Source: Biscogniauxia marginata
Taxonomy: Eukaryota > Ascomycota > Sordariomycetes > Xylariales > Xylariaceae
Direction: 5' to 3'
NCBI GenBank assembly: GCA_022695795.1
Contig: MU404160.1
Coordinates: 84,140-148,139, forward strand
DNA length: 64,000 nucleotides
Shown here: positions 1 to 13,030 of the stretch, piece after piece
Layout of the letters: every line of letters begins with the position of its first letter
Position numbering within the stretch: position 1 is the stretch's first letter
Made by a program: the position numbers and the translations under genes
The notes under the pieces: generated by a model
The model's database searches: none
What the model was told of the DNA's origin: nothing
The model's input: only the letters and a program-made list of their open reading frames with translations

Positions 1-2851
1 GTTTACCTTTTTCAAGGCTTTTAATACTTGTTTTATATGTTTCTTATATTTCTTCTCGCTTTTTAAGTAAATTAGTATATCGTTTAAATAAATAAATATA
101 AATTTATTTAAAAACTTATAAAGGATAATTATAATTATATGTTAAAATATAATAAGTGTATTAGTAAATCTAAATAGTATAACTTTGTACTTATAATATT
201 TATATATTGTTTAAAAGGCGGTGTATTATTCGTGTCTTTTAATTATTTTAATTATATAATAACTATCGCGAAGATTTAATACTATGAAGATTTAAGCTTT
301 ATTAATTTGTCTTTTTATAAGTTTTATTAGCGGTAACGAGTATCTATTATTTTTTATTATTTTATTAAGGTATTAATAATTAATTACTCGTCGTTATATT
401 AAATTTCTTTTTTTATTAATATGTTACTTTTCGTTTTTATTAATTTTTAGTATTATAATTACTAAGTATTTTAATAAAAACTTTAATTTTCGAATATATT
501 TTTTATTAAAATCCCTTTAAATTCCTTTTTATAGTGCTTTTTAATTTTTTAATTTATAAGATATATTAAAAATAATTTTAACTACTTTCTTTTTTTAAAG
601 TAAATTTAATAATCTTATTAATTATATTTTAATAATTTATAAAAACGGAAGTATTTACATAGTATTTTTATATTCGTTTTTTAATGTTACTTATAATAAT
701 TAAATCTTTTTAATTTTAATTTTAATAAAGCATATTTATCTCGAAATTTATTCGTAAATTATTTTTTTAAGTTAATTTATTTTTAAGATTATATCGTAAT
801 TTAATATATATATTTTTACTTATTATTTTATTAAATACTTTTTTACGAAACTAAATAAATTAATATCGTATTTAACTCGAAAAACGAGTTAACGTAAAAA
901 ATATAATTCTTTTTTAATTTCGTCTTTTTCGAAACCCGTTTTAAATAATTTATATATATTATAAAATACTAAAATATAATATATATAATTTTTAATAATT
1001 ACTTAATTACTTTTTGCGAAATTTAAATAAAAATAATAAGTTTTTAAATAACGTAACTATCGTAAAACGTTATTATAAATATATTCGGTTTTTTTATATT
1101 ATTATTTTCCGGTTTTTAAAAATAATAACTAGTTTTATCTTTAAAACTTTTATATACTTAATAAACGTCGTTAATATAAAAACTTTAATATAATAATATA
1201 TATTCTTTTTATAACTTTATTATTTTATTTTTTAATTATTTAACTACTTTTAACTTTAATTTAAGTTTTTCGTTTAATAACTTATTAAATTAATTAATAT
1301 TATTTAAGTTTTAATAAACATCGTAATTATTATTTATATAAAACTTTTAATATAAATTATTATATTTACTTTTTCTTTAATATGTTTTATACTTATTATT
1401 ATTATAATAACTTTAATATAATTTATTATAATTTAATTTAACTCTTAAATCGTATCTTAATTTATAAATATTATATTCGTATAATAATTCGTTTTTATTA
1501 TACTTTTATTTAACTTATTTTAACGTAAAATACCTTAAATATAAATAACTATACTTTAAATAATCTTTAAAATTAACTTAATAATACTTATAATTTTCGC
1601 GAATTATAATAAATAAGTAATAATACCTTAAATAATATTTATAAGTTTTTTTTTATAATTTTTCTTTATAAAGACTTCCTTGTCTTTTTTTACTTTAATA
1701 ATAATAATAATAAACACTTAATTTATTTCTTTATTATTTTCGAAAAAAAACCCTTATTTCGAAAATTCTTTTTTTAAGTTAAAAAATCCTTTTTATTCTT
1801 AATTTTTATTTCTTAAAACTTCGATACTCGTTTTTATAATATCTTTTCTTTTTATAATTAAAACACTTAATAATTAACTTATCTCGTTTTTTTTTACTTC
1901 TTTTAAACAACGTTAATTTTAATACTTTTTTTTATTTTAATATTATTTTTATAATTTCCTTTTTTTATTAATCGCCGTTTTTTCGCTATTTTATTCTTTT
2001 CTTTTTAAAGTACTATTCGAAGTTTTTATTATTAATAACAATTATTATTATAACGTAATTATTAAACCTTTTAGGTTCTTTTTTTATATAATTCTTTAAA
2101 TTTTAATAAAATAAATAATATAAGCTTTTAATAAATAATTATAACTAACTTATAAATTCTTTAAACTTAATAATATAATTTATAAAATTAAATTTTAATT
2201 TATTACTTAAGAATTAAATTATTAAATATAAATTTAGATTATTTTATAAACTTTTTATAATTTTAAAGACTTTTTTTATATTTTTAAACGTTTAATTTAT
2301 TATTTAAATAATCTTTTAATATTAATTAAAACTAAATTAAAATATTATAAAAACCTTTTATTCCTTAATAATAATTATTTTATAATAAAACTATAAATAA
2401 ATTTTAACTTAAATTAAAAATCTTTTTAAATTATTTAACTTATTATATTTACTAAATATAATTAATTTAAAACTTTTTATATCGAAAGTCGTTATATTAT
2501 TTTTATTATTTAAACTATTAAAGTTATTATCGTTTAAAAATAACTTTAATTATTTATTTTCCTTTTTAAATACTTCTTTTTTTTCTTTTTTTTTAAACGA
2601 TTCTTTTAATTAAGCTTTAAAAATGTCTTTTTAAGGCTTTCTTTTAATTATAATTATAATTAACTTTTATATTAAATTTTTTAAACCTTTTTATTATACC
2701 GTAAAAAAATCTAAAACTTTCGTTTAAAAACTTATTAATTATTATTTTTTTATTACTTTTTAATTTTAAGGAATATACTTATTTTAAAACGATTTAACTG
2801 AAAATCCTTTTTCTTAAACTAATATTAAATATTAATTAAAAAGTTATTAAA
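1..2851 (-). mobile_element. Element 1: Ty3/gypsy retrotransposon, RT-to-gag part, RIP-degraded, cut by window start
   Basis: This AT-rich stretch aligns by eye with the RT-to-gag part of element 2 (from about 6,218 rightwards) and reads on the minus strand. The reverse-transcriptase active site is visible as Y-L-N-D-I-L-I-Y, encoded by the complement of 67-90. The reading frame is broken by many TAA/TAG codons. Compared with element 2, about 0.75 kb (equivalent to roughly 7,130-7,890) is missing near position 830. The associated LTR starts at 2,852 and is interrupted by element 2. The integrase part and the other LTR lie outside the window. Confidence 0.85.
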
Positions 2852-2941
2852 ATATAATAAACCTCTTTATATATTTCTAGTTAATTAACTTTATAAGTAA
2901 ATACATATTAAGTCTTTTTTAATTTAAAAATAATAATAAAT
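2852..2941 (-). repeat. Element 1 LTR, first part (interrupted by element 2)
   Basis: The sequence is a RIP-degraded version of the LTR start seen in the other elements (a TGTAACGAACCTC-like start followed by the AAGTAAGTACGTACTAGG-like region). It stops at the TAAAT target site at 2,937-2,941 and continues at 10,500 after element 2. Confidence 0.8.
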
Positions 2942-3406
2942 TGTAACGAACCTCCCTATGCGTTCCTAGTCAGCTGACTTCATAAGTAAGTACGTACTAG
3001 GTTTTCTTGTTTTAAAGGTAATAATGGGTCGAGGTTAGTTTAAGAGATTTATAATGCTTTGTTCATTAAAAAGATTTCAAGGTATTTTCATTATAATATT
3101 AAGGAGTGATTATAGTCTTAGATTAATAGTTAAAAAATAAATAATTAAATATATAAAAAACCCCATCTTTTTTATATTTATTTTCTTTTTATATATTCCT
3201 TTCGTTTTAATATATTAAATACTTTTAAATTACTTTATTTATAGTGATTTATCTTATACTATTAAATGGATATGTTTAAATCACTTTATTTATTAAGATT
3301 TATGTTATATAATGTTACATTTAAATCTTTTATCTTGTTAATATCTTTATAGTTCGTGTTTTAATATCCTTATAAAAAACCTTTTTAATAGATTAAGTTC
3401 GTAATA
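2942..3406 (-). repeat. Element 2 LTR (3' LTR in element orientation)
   Basis: The 465-bp LTR starts TGTAACGAACCTCC and ends GTTCGTAATA, forming short terminal inverted repeats. Its first 150 bp keep more G+C than the rest of the element. Confidence 0.88.
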
Positions 3407-4289
3407 TTACTTTTCTTTTTTTAGAATTTTTATTTTAAAAATAATTTATAAGCTTTTTTAATTTTTTAATTTTATTATATTTAATAATTAAGTAGTTAAA
3501 CGTCGTTATAATAATTAAAAACTTAAACGCGAAAAACTTTTTTAACGAATTTATAAGCTAGGTATATATATTAATATTATGCTTTATTCTTTTTATTTTA
3601 ATTAAAAACTAAAATGTGTTATTATTAAGAATAAATTAAATAAATGTAATAAATACGTTTATTATGGTCGTTTTTATAACGATATAAAAATTCTTTTAAA
3701 ATTCTTTAAGCGATTAAACATTAAAAAGGATTGTTTACTTCTTTAAAAACGTTAAACGAAGGCGGCGCTCTTTAAACTTTAATTTAAAATAAACGAATTT
3801 ATTATACGTATTTTTAGGTTACGTTAATAATATAACCTTCTTTATAAAAAGGGTTTAAAATATTATAATAAGGTTTTTAAAACTTAGACAAATTAAAAAA
3901 GTAAAAACGTCTCGAAGAAAAATAAAAGCGTTTTTAAACTAAATAATAGTTTTTAGTTAAATAAATTAAAATTGTTTTTAAAGTTATTCTTTTTTTCGAC
4001 TTATTTTTCTAAATTAAGATCCCGATTTTTAAGCCTTTTTAACCGGTCCAGGTTTTATTAATAAAACTTATTAAGCGCGTCTTTTAAGTTTATTAAGTAT
4101 TTAAATAGTTTATATATATATATATATTTAGTGAATACCTTTTTTATTTAATTAATTATTATAATTAATTATTAACATTTTTTAAGTTTAAAATCTTTTT
4201 TATTTTATATTTATTTGGTTTTTTTTAATCTCGTTCTAGGTTTTTAACGAGGCGTTTTTTAGTGTTAATTTTAATAGTAATATATAAAA

Positions 4290-7200
4290 AACTAGATATA
4301 TTCTAGATTCTTTTAATAGTTTTAATTTTATAAGGTTTTAATTTCTTAAAATTAAGCTTTTTATTAAGTCGTTTTATTTTAATTTACGGAGTTTTTATTA
4401 ATACGCCTTATTATTAATAAAGCAAGTAAATCATGTTTTTTTTTAAAATTGGTCCTTTAATTTTCTTTTTATTATAATACTTTGTTATTTTATTTTAAAT
4501 GAATTATAACTCTTTTTATAATTATAATTGTATTACTTAGATTTTTTTTGGATAATACTTCTACTTTTAAGGTTTTTATTTTGACTTTTAATGCTTTTAT
4601 AAATTCGATTAGTTATTTTTAGATTTCTGTTTTTTAATTGTATATTATTTCGTGTAGTGATATCTTTATATCTTCGTTAATCGAAATGTTATACGTTATT
4701 TAAGTTATTAGTAATAGTTTTACTTAGTTATTTATTTCTTAATCAATATAACTTTATAAATATTGTTTTATTATTTAATTTAATTTTTTTGTTTATTCGT
4801 TTAATTAGGAATAATATGTTATAAATAATTTTTATTTAATTTTTATTCGTTTTATTAAACTAGTTTAAAACTTTAACGTAAATAACTTGTTTTTATTTAA
4901 AATAATACGTTTTAGTAATTTATATTTATTAATATATTTTCTTAAGAAATTAATTATTAATTATTTTATTATGCTTAACTCGTTAAATAGTAAAAAATAG
5001 GTATATTTCGTGAGTTAGTTTATTATTACTTATATGTTGTTATAAGGTACTCTTATAATAAGATTTTTTAACTTAAGGAGTTTTACTACGAAATCTCATG
5101 TAATTATATATTATGCTTTTTTAGGTATTTAAGTTAATTATAATACTTTAGTTTTATTATAAACATTGCAATTTTTTATAACTCTTTTAACGGTTTGTTT
5201 TATTTCTAGAAAGTTAAATTTTTCTTGTAATTGTTTTAATGTTTTAAAGATTTTTTAATAACTATATAAAGGGTATTCGTGAAATTTCTTAATAAATTTG
5301 TTTTATACTTATTTTAATATATAAACCTTTTTTTTATATAAAAGAAGTTTATTATTAAATTCTTGTTAAAACTATAATTATTTTTCTTTTTAATTATAAC
5401 TTTCTTTAAAACATTATTTTTAGTTTTTTATATTAATTCGCATGTAAGTTAATATAATTAATTTGTTAATTTGTTGTTTAAATATTTAAATATCTTTCTT
5501 ATTAATTTTTGATTTATAGTTTCTTTTTTTACTAAGAATATTTATTTAGATATTTTTTTTAATATAATGAATTTTAAAATTAAAATTAAATAAGAAAATC
5601 ATTTAATGCTTATGTTTTTAATTAAGCGTTTAGGTTATTATGATTTAAATAAATGTTAATAGGTTTCTTAGTTTTGCTAAGTTATAATTCTTATTCCTTT
5701 AATGCTTTAATAATTATTAATAATTCCTTATTATAAATTTAATAGTTTAATTTAATATTATGTAGTGCTTTAAATAGGTACGCGACTAGGTACTATTTTT
5801 TATTATTTTTTAATTACTTTAAAACTACTTTAATAATAAAATTTAAAGCGTTTGTTTTTAGTTGTTTTTTTTTATTTTCGTTTAAAAGTTTATATATAAT
5901 CTTATTAGTTATAACTTTTTTTAGTTACTAAAAAACTTATTTAGTTTCTTTAGTGAAATAAAAAGCTTTTCTTGTTTTTATTAAGGTAATTAATTCTATT
6001 AATAACTTAGTAATTTACCCGAAATCTTAAATAAGTTATTTAATATAGTTAATAAAACCAAGAAATACGCGTATATTTATAACATTTTTAGGTTTTAATT
6101 AATTCTTAATTATTATTATTTTTCTTTTTTAAATACGGATTTCTCTTAAATTTATCGTAAAACCTAAGTAATTTAGTTTTTTAACATGTTATTCACTTTT
6201 AATCGAATGAATAAGCAGGTTTACCTTCTCTAAGGCTTTTAACACTTGTTTTATATATACTTTATACTTTTTTTCGTTTTTTAAGTAAATTAATATATCA
6301 TTTAAATAAACGAATATAAATTTATTTAAAAACCTACGAAGGATTATTATAATTATATATTAAAATATAGTGGGTATATTAATAAGTCTAAATAATATAA
6401 CTTTATACTTATAATATTTATATATTATCTGAAAAGCGGTATATTATTTGTGTTTTTTAGCTATTTTAATTATATAATAATTATTACGAAGGTTTAGTAT
6501 TATAAAGATTTAAGCCTTATTAATTTACCTTTTTATAAGTTTTATTAATAATAATAAGTGTTTATTTTTTTATTACTTTATTAAGATGTTAATAATTAAT
6601 TACTCGTTATTATATTAAATTCCCTTTTTTAATAATATGTTATTTTCCGTTTTTATCGACCTTTAGTATTATAATTGCCGGGTATTTTAACGACGATTTC
6701 GACTCTCGAATATATTCTTTATTAAGGTCCTTTTAAATTCTTTTTTATAGTGCTTTTTGTTTTTCTTGATTTATAAGATATATTAAAAATAGTTTTAATT
6801 ATTTTTTAAAGTAAATTTAGTGATTTTATTAGTTATGTTTTAGTAATTCTTTTTTTGTTTTATTTTTAAATAATTTATAAAACTAGAGGTACTTATACAG
6901 TATTCTCTTCGTTAAATTTTTAAGCTTAATTACTTAAATTATATAAGTAATATATTTGTTTTTATATTTGTTTTTTGGTATTATTTACGGTACTTATTTT
7001 ATAATTTATAATAATTAATTCCTTTTAATATTAATTTTAATAAAGCGTGTTTATCTCGAAATTTATTCGTGGATTATTTCTTTTAAGTTAATTTATTTTT
7101 AAGATTATGTCGTGATTTAATATATATGTAATATTAAAAATGACTTATTTAAGATGTTCTTAAATGATTATTAAGAAAAAAATTGTTTTTTTAATACTTT

Positions 7201-10042
7201 ATTATTTTTATAACTAAATATATATCTTTTAAAGTTCTATAATTTATATAAACTTTGTTTATATATTTATAATATATTATTTTTTTAAGTTACTTTAATT
7301 AAAATATAACTTTTATTTATTTTTAAGTTTATAAGGGCTTTATATTCTTTTTTATTATACTTAATTTTAGTTATAATAGTATTGTTAAGTCTTAACTAGA
7401 CTTCGTATAAAGACTTATTATTTATAGCTTCTCGCTGCTTTATTAACGAGAGTTTTTGCCGTTTTTTGGTTTTTTATGTCTCTTCCCTTTTTAATCTCTT
7501 TAAATTATTATAACCCTAATTTTATTCTATTTTTAGGCTTTTATAAAAACGTGTTTTTAGTAATTATTATTTTAATAATCTATTTAATTACTTTTTACGT
7601 AATAAAAGGTAAAAAGTTTATTTTTTATATAAAACTTTATATATTAAAACTTTAATTCTTTTTTAAGGGCCTTTTTATAACTTAAATCTATTTTTTTATT
7701 AATTTAAAGACTTTTAAAGTTCTAAATTATTTTCGAATAAAGGGTATAACTTTCGGGTTTACTTATTAAGGGTAACTTGATATTTCTTTATAAGTTTATA
7801 TATATTTCTAGAAATTCTTCTTCTTTTTTAAAGTATGTTTTAATAATTCGTTTATAACTTAGTTTAGTCGCATGTATTTTTATTTATTGTTTTATTAAGT
7901 ATTTCTTTATAAAACCGAATAGACTAGTGTTATATTTAGCTTATTCTTCGAATTAATATAGAAAATATAATCTTTTTTATAATTTTTATAATTCTTCTTT
8001 AATTTTATTTTCTTTAAAACCCGCTTTAAATAAATCGTGTATATTGCATAGTATTAAAATATAATATATATAATCCTTAATAATTACTTCGTTATTTTTA
8101 TTGAAACTTAAATAAAGATAACATGTTTTAAAATAATATAGTTATTATGAAACGTTATTATAAATATATTTATTCTTTTTCGTATTATTACTTTTTAGTT
8201 TTTAAGGATAATAACCGGATTTATCTTTAAAGTTTTTATATATTTAATAAGCGTCGTTAATGTAAAAGCTTTAATGTAACAATATATATTCCTTTTCTAG
8301 TTATTTTATCCTTTTTAACTTTAATTTATGTTTTTTACTTAATAACCCATTAAACTAGTTAGTATTATTTAAGTTTTAATAAATATTATAACTATTATTT
8401 ATATAAAATTTCTAGTATAAGTTATTATGTTTATTTTTTTAATGTGTTTTATACTTATCATTATTATAATGGCTTTAATATAATTCATTATAGTTTAATT
8501 TAACTTTTAAGTCGTATTTTAGCTTATAAGTATTATACTTATATAATAATTCGCTTTTATTATATCTTTACTTAGCTTATTTTAACGTGAGATACTTTAA
8601 ATATAAGTAACCATGCTTTAAATAATCTTAAAAGTTAACTTAATAGTATTTATAACCTTCGTGAATTATAATAAGTAATAATATTTTAAGTAATATTTAT
8701 AAACTTTTTTTTTATAATTTTAACAAATATTATAATTTTCTTTTATAAGGACTTTTTCGTCCTTTTTTATTTTAATAGTAGTAATAGTAAATACTTAATT
8801 TATTTTTTTATTATTTTCAAAATGAACCCTTACTTTAAAGGTTTTTTTTTCGGGTTAATAAATCCTTTTTATTTTTGGTTTTTATTTCTTAGGATTTCGA
8901 CACTCGTTTTTATAATGTTTTTTTTATAATTAAAATACTTAATAATTAATTTATTTTATTTCTTTTGCTTCTTTTAAGTAGCGTTAATTTTAATGGGGTT
9001 TAATTTAGTTTTAATGCCTTTCCTTGTTCCGATACTACTTTTATAATTTCCTTTTTTTTATTAATTACCGTTTTTTCGTTATATCGTCTTTTTCTTTTTA
9101 AAGTACTATTTAAAGTTCTCGTTATTAATAACAATTACTATTATAACGTAATTATTAAACTTTTCTAGGTTCTTTTCTTTATATAGTTTTTTAATTTTTA
9201 ATAAAATAAATAATATAGGTTTTTAATAAGTAATTATAACTAGTTTATAAATTTTTTAAACTTAATAGCGTAATTTAAGGCCTTTTTATTTTATCGTAAT
9301 TTATAAAGTCGAGCTTTAATTTATTACTTAAAAATTAAGTTATTAAATATAAACCTAAATTATTTTTTAAACTCCTTATAATCTTTAAAAACTTTCTTTA
9401 TATCTTTTTAAGCGTTTTATTTATTATTTAAGTAATTTTTTAATACTAGTTAAAACCAGGTTAAGGTAGTTTTAACAAGGAGCTGGAATATTATAAAAAC
9501 CTTTTATTTCTTAATAATAATTGTTTCGTGATAAAACCGTAAATAGGTTTCGACTTAAATTAAAAATCCTTTTAAATCGCTTAACCTATTATATTTATTA
9601 AGTATAATTAATTTAAAACCTTTTATATTAAAAGTTATTATATTATTTTCGTCGTTTAAGTTATTAGGGTCGCTATCGCTTAAAAGTGGTTTCGGTTATT
9701 TGTTTTTAAGAAGTAAAGGTTATTTTATTTATTTATTTTCTTTTTTAGGTGCTTTTTCCTCCTCTTTTTTTTTTAGATAATTCTTTTTATTAAGCTTTAA
9801 AGGTATCTTTTTAAGGCTCTTTTTTAGCTATAATTATAATTAACTCTTATATTGATTTTTTAAACCTTTTTATTATATTATAAAAAAATCTAAAGTTTTC
9901 GTTTAATAGCTTATTAATTATTATTCTTTACTTATTTTTTTATTACTTTTTAGTTTTAAGGGGCATGCTTATCTTGAGACGATTTAACCGAGAGTCCTTT
10001 CTTTTAAACTAATGTTAAGCACTAATTAAAGAGTTATTAAAA
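4290..10042 (-). pseudogene. Element 2 gag-pol relic (RIP-inactivated)
   Basis: The minus strand carries a gypsy polyprotein relic. The RT motif Y-L-N-D-I-L-I-Y is encoded by the complement of 6,285-6,308, followed by the conserved region that reads KALxKANLLIYPTKxEWH-like in the better preserved copies. The integrase C-terminal region lies near 4,290 and gag adjoins the right LTR. In-frame TAA/TAG codons are dense, as expected when CAA, CAG and TGG codons are hit by RIP. No functional product is possible. The exact ends of gag and pol cannot be set from this copy. Confidence 0.75.
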
Positions 10043-10494
10043 TGTGACGAACCTTTTTATGTATTCCTAATTAGTTAACTTTATAAGTAAATACGTACTA
10101 GGTTTTCTTGTTTTAAAAGTAATAATGAGTTAAGATTAATTTAAAAGATATATAATGCTTCGTTCGTTAAAGAGATTTTAAGATATTCTTATTATAATAT
10201 TAAGGAGTAATTATAATCTTAAATTAATAACTAATAAATAAATAACTAAATATATAAAAAACCCCATTTTTTTATATTTATTCTCCTTTTATATATTTCT
10301 TTCGTTTTACTTTTAAATCACTTTATCTATAATAATCCATTTTACATTATTAAATAAATACGTTTAAATCACTTTATTTATTAAGATTTATGTTACGTGA
10401 TGTTACATTTAAATCCTCCATCTTGTTAACATCTTTATAATCCGTGTCTTAATATCTCTATAAAAAACCCCTTTAATAAGTTAGGTTCGTAATA
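10043..10494 (-). repeat. Element 2 LTR (5' LTR in element orientation)
   Basis: The 452-bp LTR starts TGTGACGAACC and ends GGTTCGTAATA, immediately before the TAAAT target-site copy. It aligns with 2,942-3,406 over its whole length with many C/T and G/A differences. Confidence 0.88.
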
Positions 10495-10499
10495 TAAAT

Positions 10500-10841
10500 T
10501 AAAACTAATTTAAAAAATTTATAATACTTTATTCGTTAAAGAGATTTTAAAGTACTTTTATTATAATATTAAAAAGTAACTTTAATTTTAAATTAATAAC
10601 TAAAAAACGAAAAATTAATTATATAAAAAATCCTACTTTTTTTATACTCGTTATTTATTCTTTATACTTTTTATTTTAATATATTAAATACTTATTAAAA
10701 TTTATTTATTATTACTTTCTTTAAATCTTAAATCTATTAAGATCTTAATTACGTAATATTATATTACATCTTCTTTTAAGCAACTTCTTTCGAGACATTT
10801 TTAACTTGTTCCGCTCCTTATTTATAAGTTGATTTATAACA
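10500..10841 (-). repeat. Element 1 LTR, second part
   Basis: The LTR sequence interrupted at 2,941 resumes directly after the TAAAT duplication, with the region equivalent to 'ggttaagattggtttaagtg' of younger LTRs. It runs to an end resembling the ...TTGGTTTGTAACA terminus seen at 63,861, here GATTTATAACA at about 10,831-10,841. Confidence 0.7.
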
Positions 10842-11386
10842 CGATAATAAACATTAAAATATAAAACTTTTTAAAGTTAATAATTAAACTTAATATGATT
10901 TTAAGTTTAAACTACTTAGTTAAATATAAAACTTAAAGTGAAAACTTAAAAAGATAAAAATAATTAACACTTATTATATCACGACACGGATTATAAAAAA
11001 CCAGGTTATTAAATAGCTATTTAAAATGTAAATAAAATAATTAAAGCATTATAAAAAGACATTTAAACAAGCGTAACTTAAAAGATGAAGCTTTAAATTT
11101 CATAATCTTATTTTTAAAGTTTTAATTATAAAGATCTTATATAAAAACGCCTAAAATAATAGCTTTATAATGTTTAAAAAGCTTTTAATATTCTTAGTTA
11201 AAAAACGGTTCATAATATTATAAGTATTTAAATGATTTTTTCCGCTTAATATAATTAAATCTACCTTTATAATATTTACCGACCTTATTTTTATATATAA
11301 AAGCCAAGTTGATATTCCTGTTTATTTAAATCTTACACCTTTTAATTGTTTTGCTACTTAAGTGGAAACCGGCTTTAAAAGATCTC
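10842..11386. other. AT-rich spacer between elements 1 and 3
   Basis: This is about 545 bp of very AT-rich sequence with no match by eye to the LTRs or internal regions of the other elements. It ends with ATCTC, the target site of element 3. No gene is visible. It may be an older, unrecognisable repeat or ordinary DNA mutated by spreading RIP. Confidence 0.6.
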
Positions 11387-11840
11387 TATTACGAACCTCC
11401 TTTTCTTCTTGCTCCTTCTGTCACGTGTGGGTCACATGACCAGAAAAGCGGCGTTAAACGCTTAATTAAGAAAAAACACCGATAGATTAATGAATTATAA
11501 ATAAGAGATTCATGATTTAATGATTTAATAAATTATTAAATTATAAATAAGAAATAAATAATTCAATGATTTACTTAATAATAGAAAGAAAAGAACAGGT
11601 ATAAATAAATCAAGGTTCTTTATATATTTAGTTATTTATTTTAGTTTTTTAATTATTAATCTAAAACTATAATCACTTTTTAATATTATAATAAAAGTAT
11701 TTTAAAATCTTTTTAATAAATAAAGCATTATAAATCACTTAAACCAATTTTAACTTATTATTACTTTTAAATTAAGAAAACCTAATACGTATTTACTTAT
11801 AAAGTTAGTTAACTAGAAATATATAAGGAGGTTCGTTACA
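11387..11840 (+). repeat. Element 3 left LTR
   Basis: The 454-bp LTR starts TATTACGAACCTCC (from TGTTACG) and ends GGAGGTTCGTTACA. It contains CACGTG at 11,422-11,427 within GTCACGTGTGGGTCAC, a U3 motif shared with element 5. Confidence 0.88.
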
Positions 11841-12533
11841 TTTTAATAGCTCCTTAATTAGTGCTTAACATTAGTTTAAAAGAAGGGACTCTCGATCGAA
11901 CCGTCCTAGGATAAACATTCCCCTTAAAACTAAAAAGTAACAAAAAAAGAAATAAGTAGAAAAACAATAATTAACAAGCTCGTATACGAAAGCTTTAAAT
12001 TTTTTTACGATATAATAAAAAGGTTTAAAAAAACCAATATAAAAGTTAATTATAATTATAACTAAAAAAGAGCCTTAAAAAGACACCTTTAAAGCTTAAT
12101 AAGAAGAATTATTTAAGAAAAAAGAAAAAAAGGAGAAAAAAACACTTAAAAAAGAAAATAAACAAATAAAATAACTTTTACCTCTTAAAAACAAATAACC
12201 GAAACCACTTTTAAGCGATAGCGACCCTAATAACTTAAACGACGAAAATAATATAATAACTTTTAATATAAAAGGTTTTAAATTAATTATACTTAATAAA
12301 TATAATAGGTTAAGCGATTTAAAAGGATTTTTAATTTAAGTCGAAACCTATTTACGGTTTTATCACGAAACAATTACTACTAAGAAATAAAAGGTTCTTA
12401 TAATATCTTAGCTCCTCGTCGAAACTACTTTAACCTAGTTTTAATTAATATTAAAAAATCATCTAGAAAATAGATTAAACACCTAAAAAATATAAAAAAG
12501 GTCTTTAAAAATTATAAAGAGTTTAAAAAATAA

Positions 12534-12764
12534 CTTAAGTTTATATTTAATAACTTAAGTTTATATTTAATAACTTAAGTTTATATTTAATAACTTAAGT
12601 TTATATTTAATAACTTAAGTTTATATTTAATAACTTAAGTTTATATNNNNNNNNNNNNNNNNNNNNNNNNNNNNNNNNNNNNNNNNNNNNNNNNNNNNNN
12701 NNNNNNNNNNNNNNNNNNNNNNNNNNNNNNNNNNNNNNNNTTATATTTAATAACTTAATTCTCA
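12534..12764 (+). repeat. 20-bp tandem repeat array in element 3 gag, interrupted by assembly gap
   Basis: The unit TTATATTTAATAACTTAAGT is repeated head to tail at least five times from 12,541 to 12,646, directly against 94 N (12,647-12,740), and resumes after the gap. Element 4 has a single copy of the equivalent sequence (about 49,275-49,295), so the array is a local expansion. Its true length is unknown because of the gap. The 20-bp period breaks the gag frame. Confidence 0.9.
12647..12740. other. Assembly gap (94 N)
   Basis: A run of N lies inside the 20-bp tandem array, most likely a region the assembler could not resolve. Confidence 0.99.
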
Positions 12765-12916
12765 AGTAATAAACCGAAGCTCGATTTTATAAATTACAAC
12801 AAAATAAAAAGGCTTTAAATTACGCTATTAAATTTAAGAAACTCGTAAGTTAATTATAACTACTTATTAAAAGCCTATATTACTTGTTTTATTAAGAACT
12901 AAAAAACCATATAAAA

Positions 12917-13030
12917 AATAAGCTATATAAAATAAGCTATATAAAATAAGCTATATAAAATAAGCTATATAAAATAAGCTATATAAAATAAGCTATATAA
13001 AATAAGCTATATAAAATAAGCCTATATAAA
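12917..13030 (+). repeat. 14-bp tandem repeat array in element 3
   Basis: About eight copies of AATAAGCTATATAA (14-bp period) follow one another in the distal part of gag. Elements 4 and 5 carry only one equivalent unit (AAAAGAATTATATAAAAA-like at about 49,437), so this is a second independent expansion in the same element. Confidence 0.85.

Larger units (their letters stand above)
2942..10494 (-). mobile_element. Element 2: full-length nested Ty3/gypsy LTR retrotransposon, RIP-degraded
   Basis: This is a 7,553-bp element with LTRs at 2,942-3,406 and 10,043-10,494. It begins TGTAACGAACC and ends GGTTCGTAATA (an RIP-changed ...GTAACA). It is flanked by a perfect 5-bp target-site duplication, TAAAT, at 2,937-2,941 and 10,495-10,499. 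The coding strand is minus: gag lies next to the right LTR, RT in the middle and integrase toward the left LTR. All frames are disrupted. It sits inside the LTR of element 1, so it inserted later. Confidence 0.93.
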
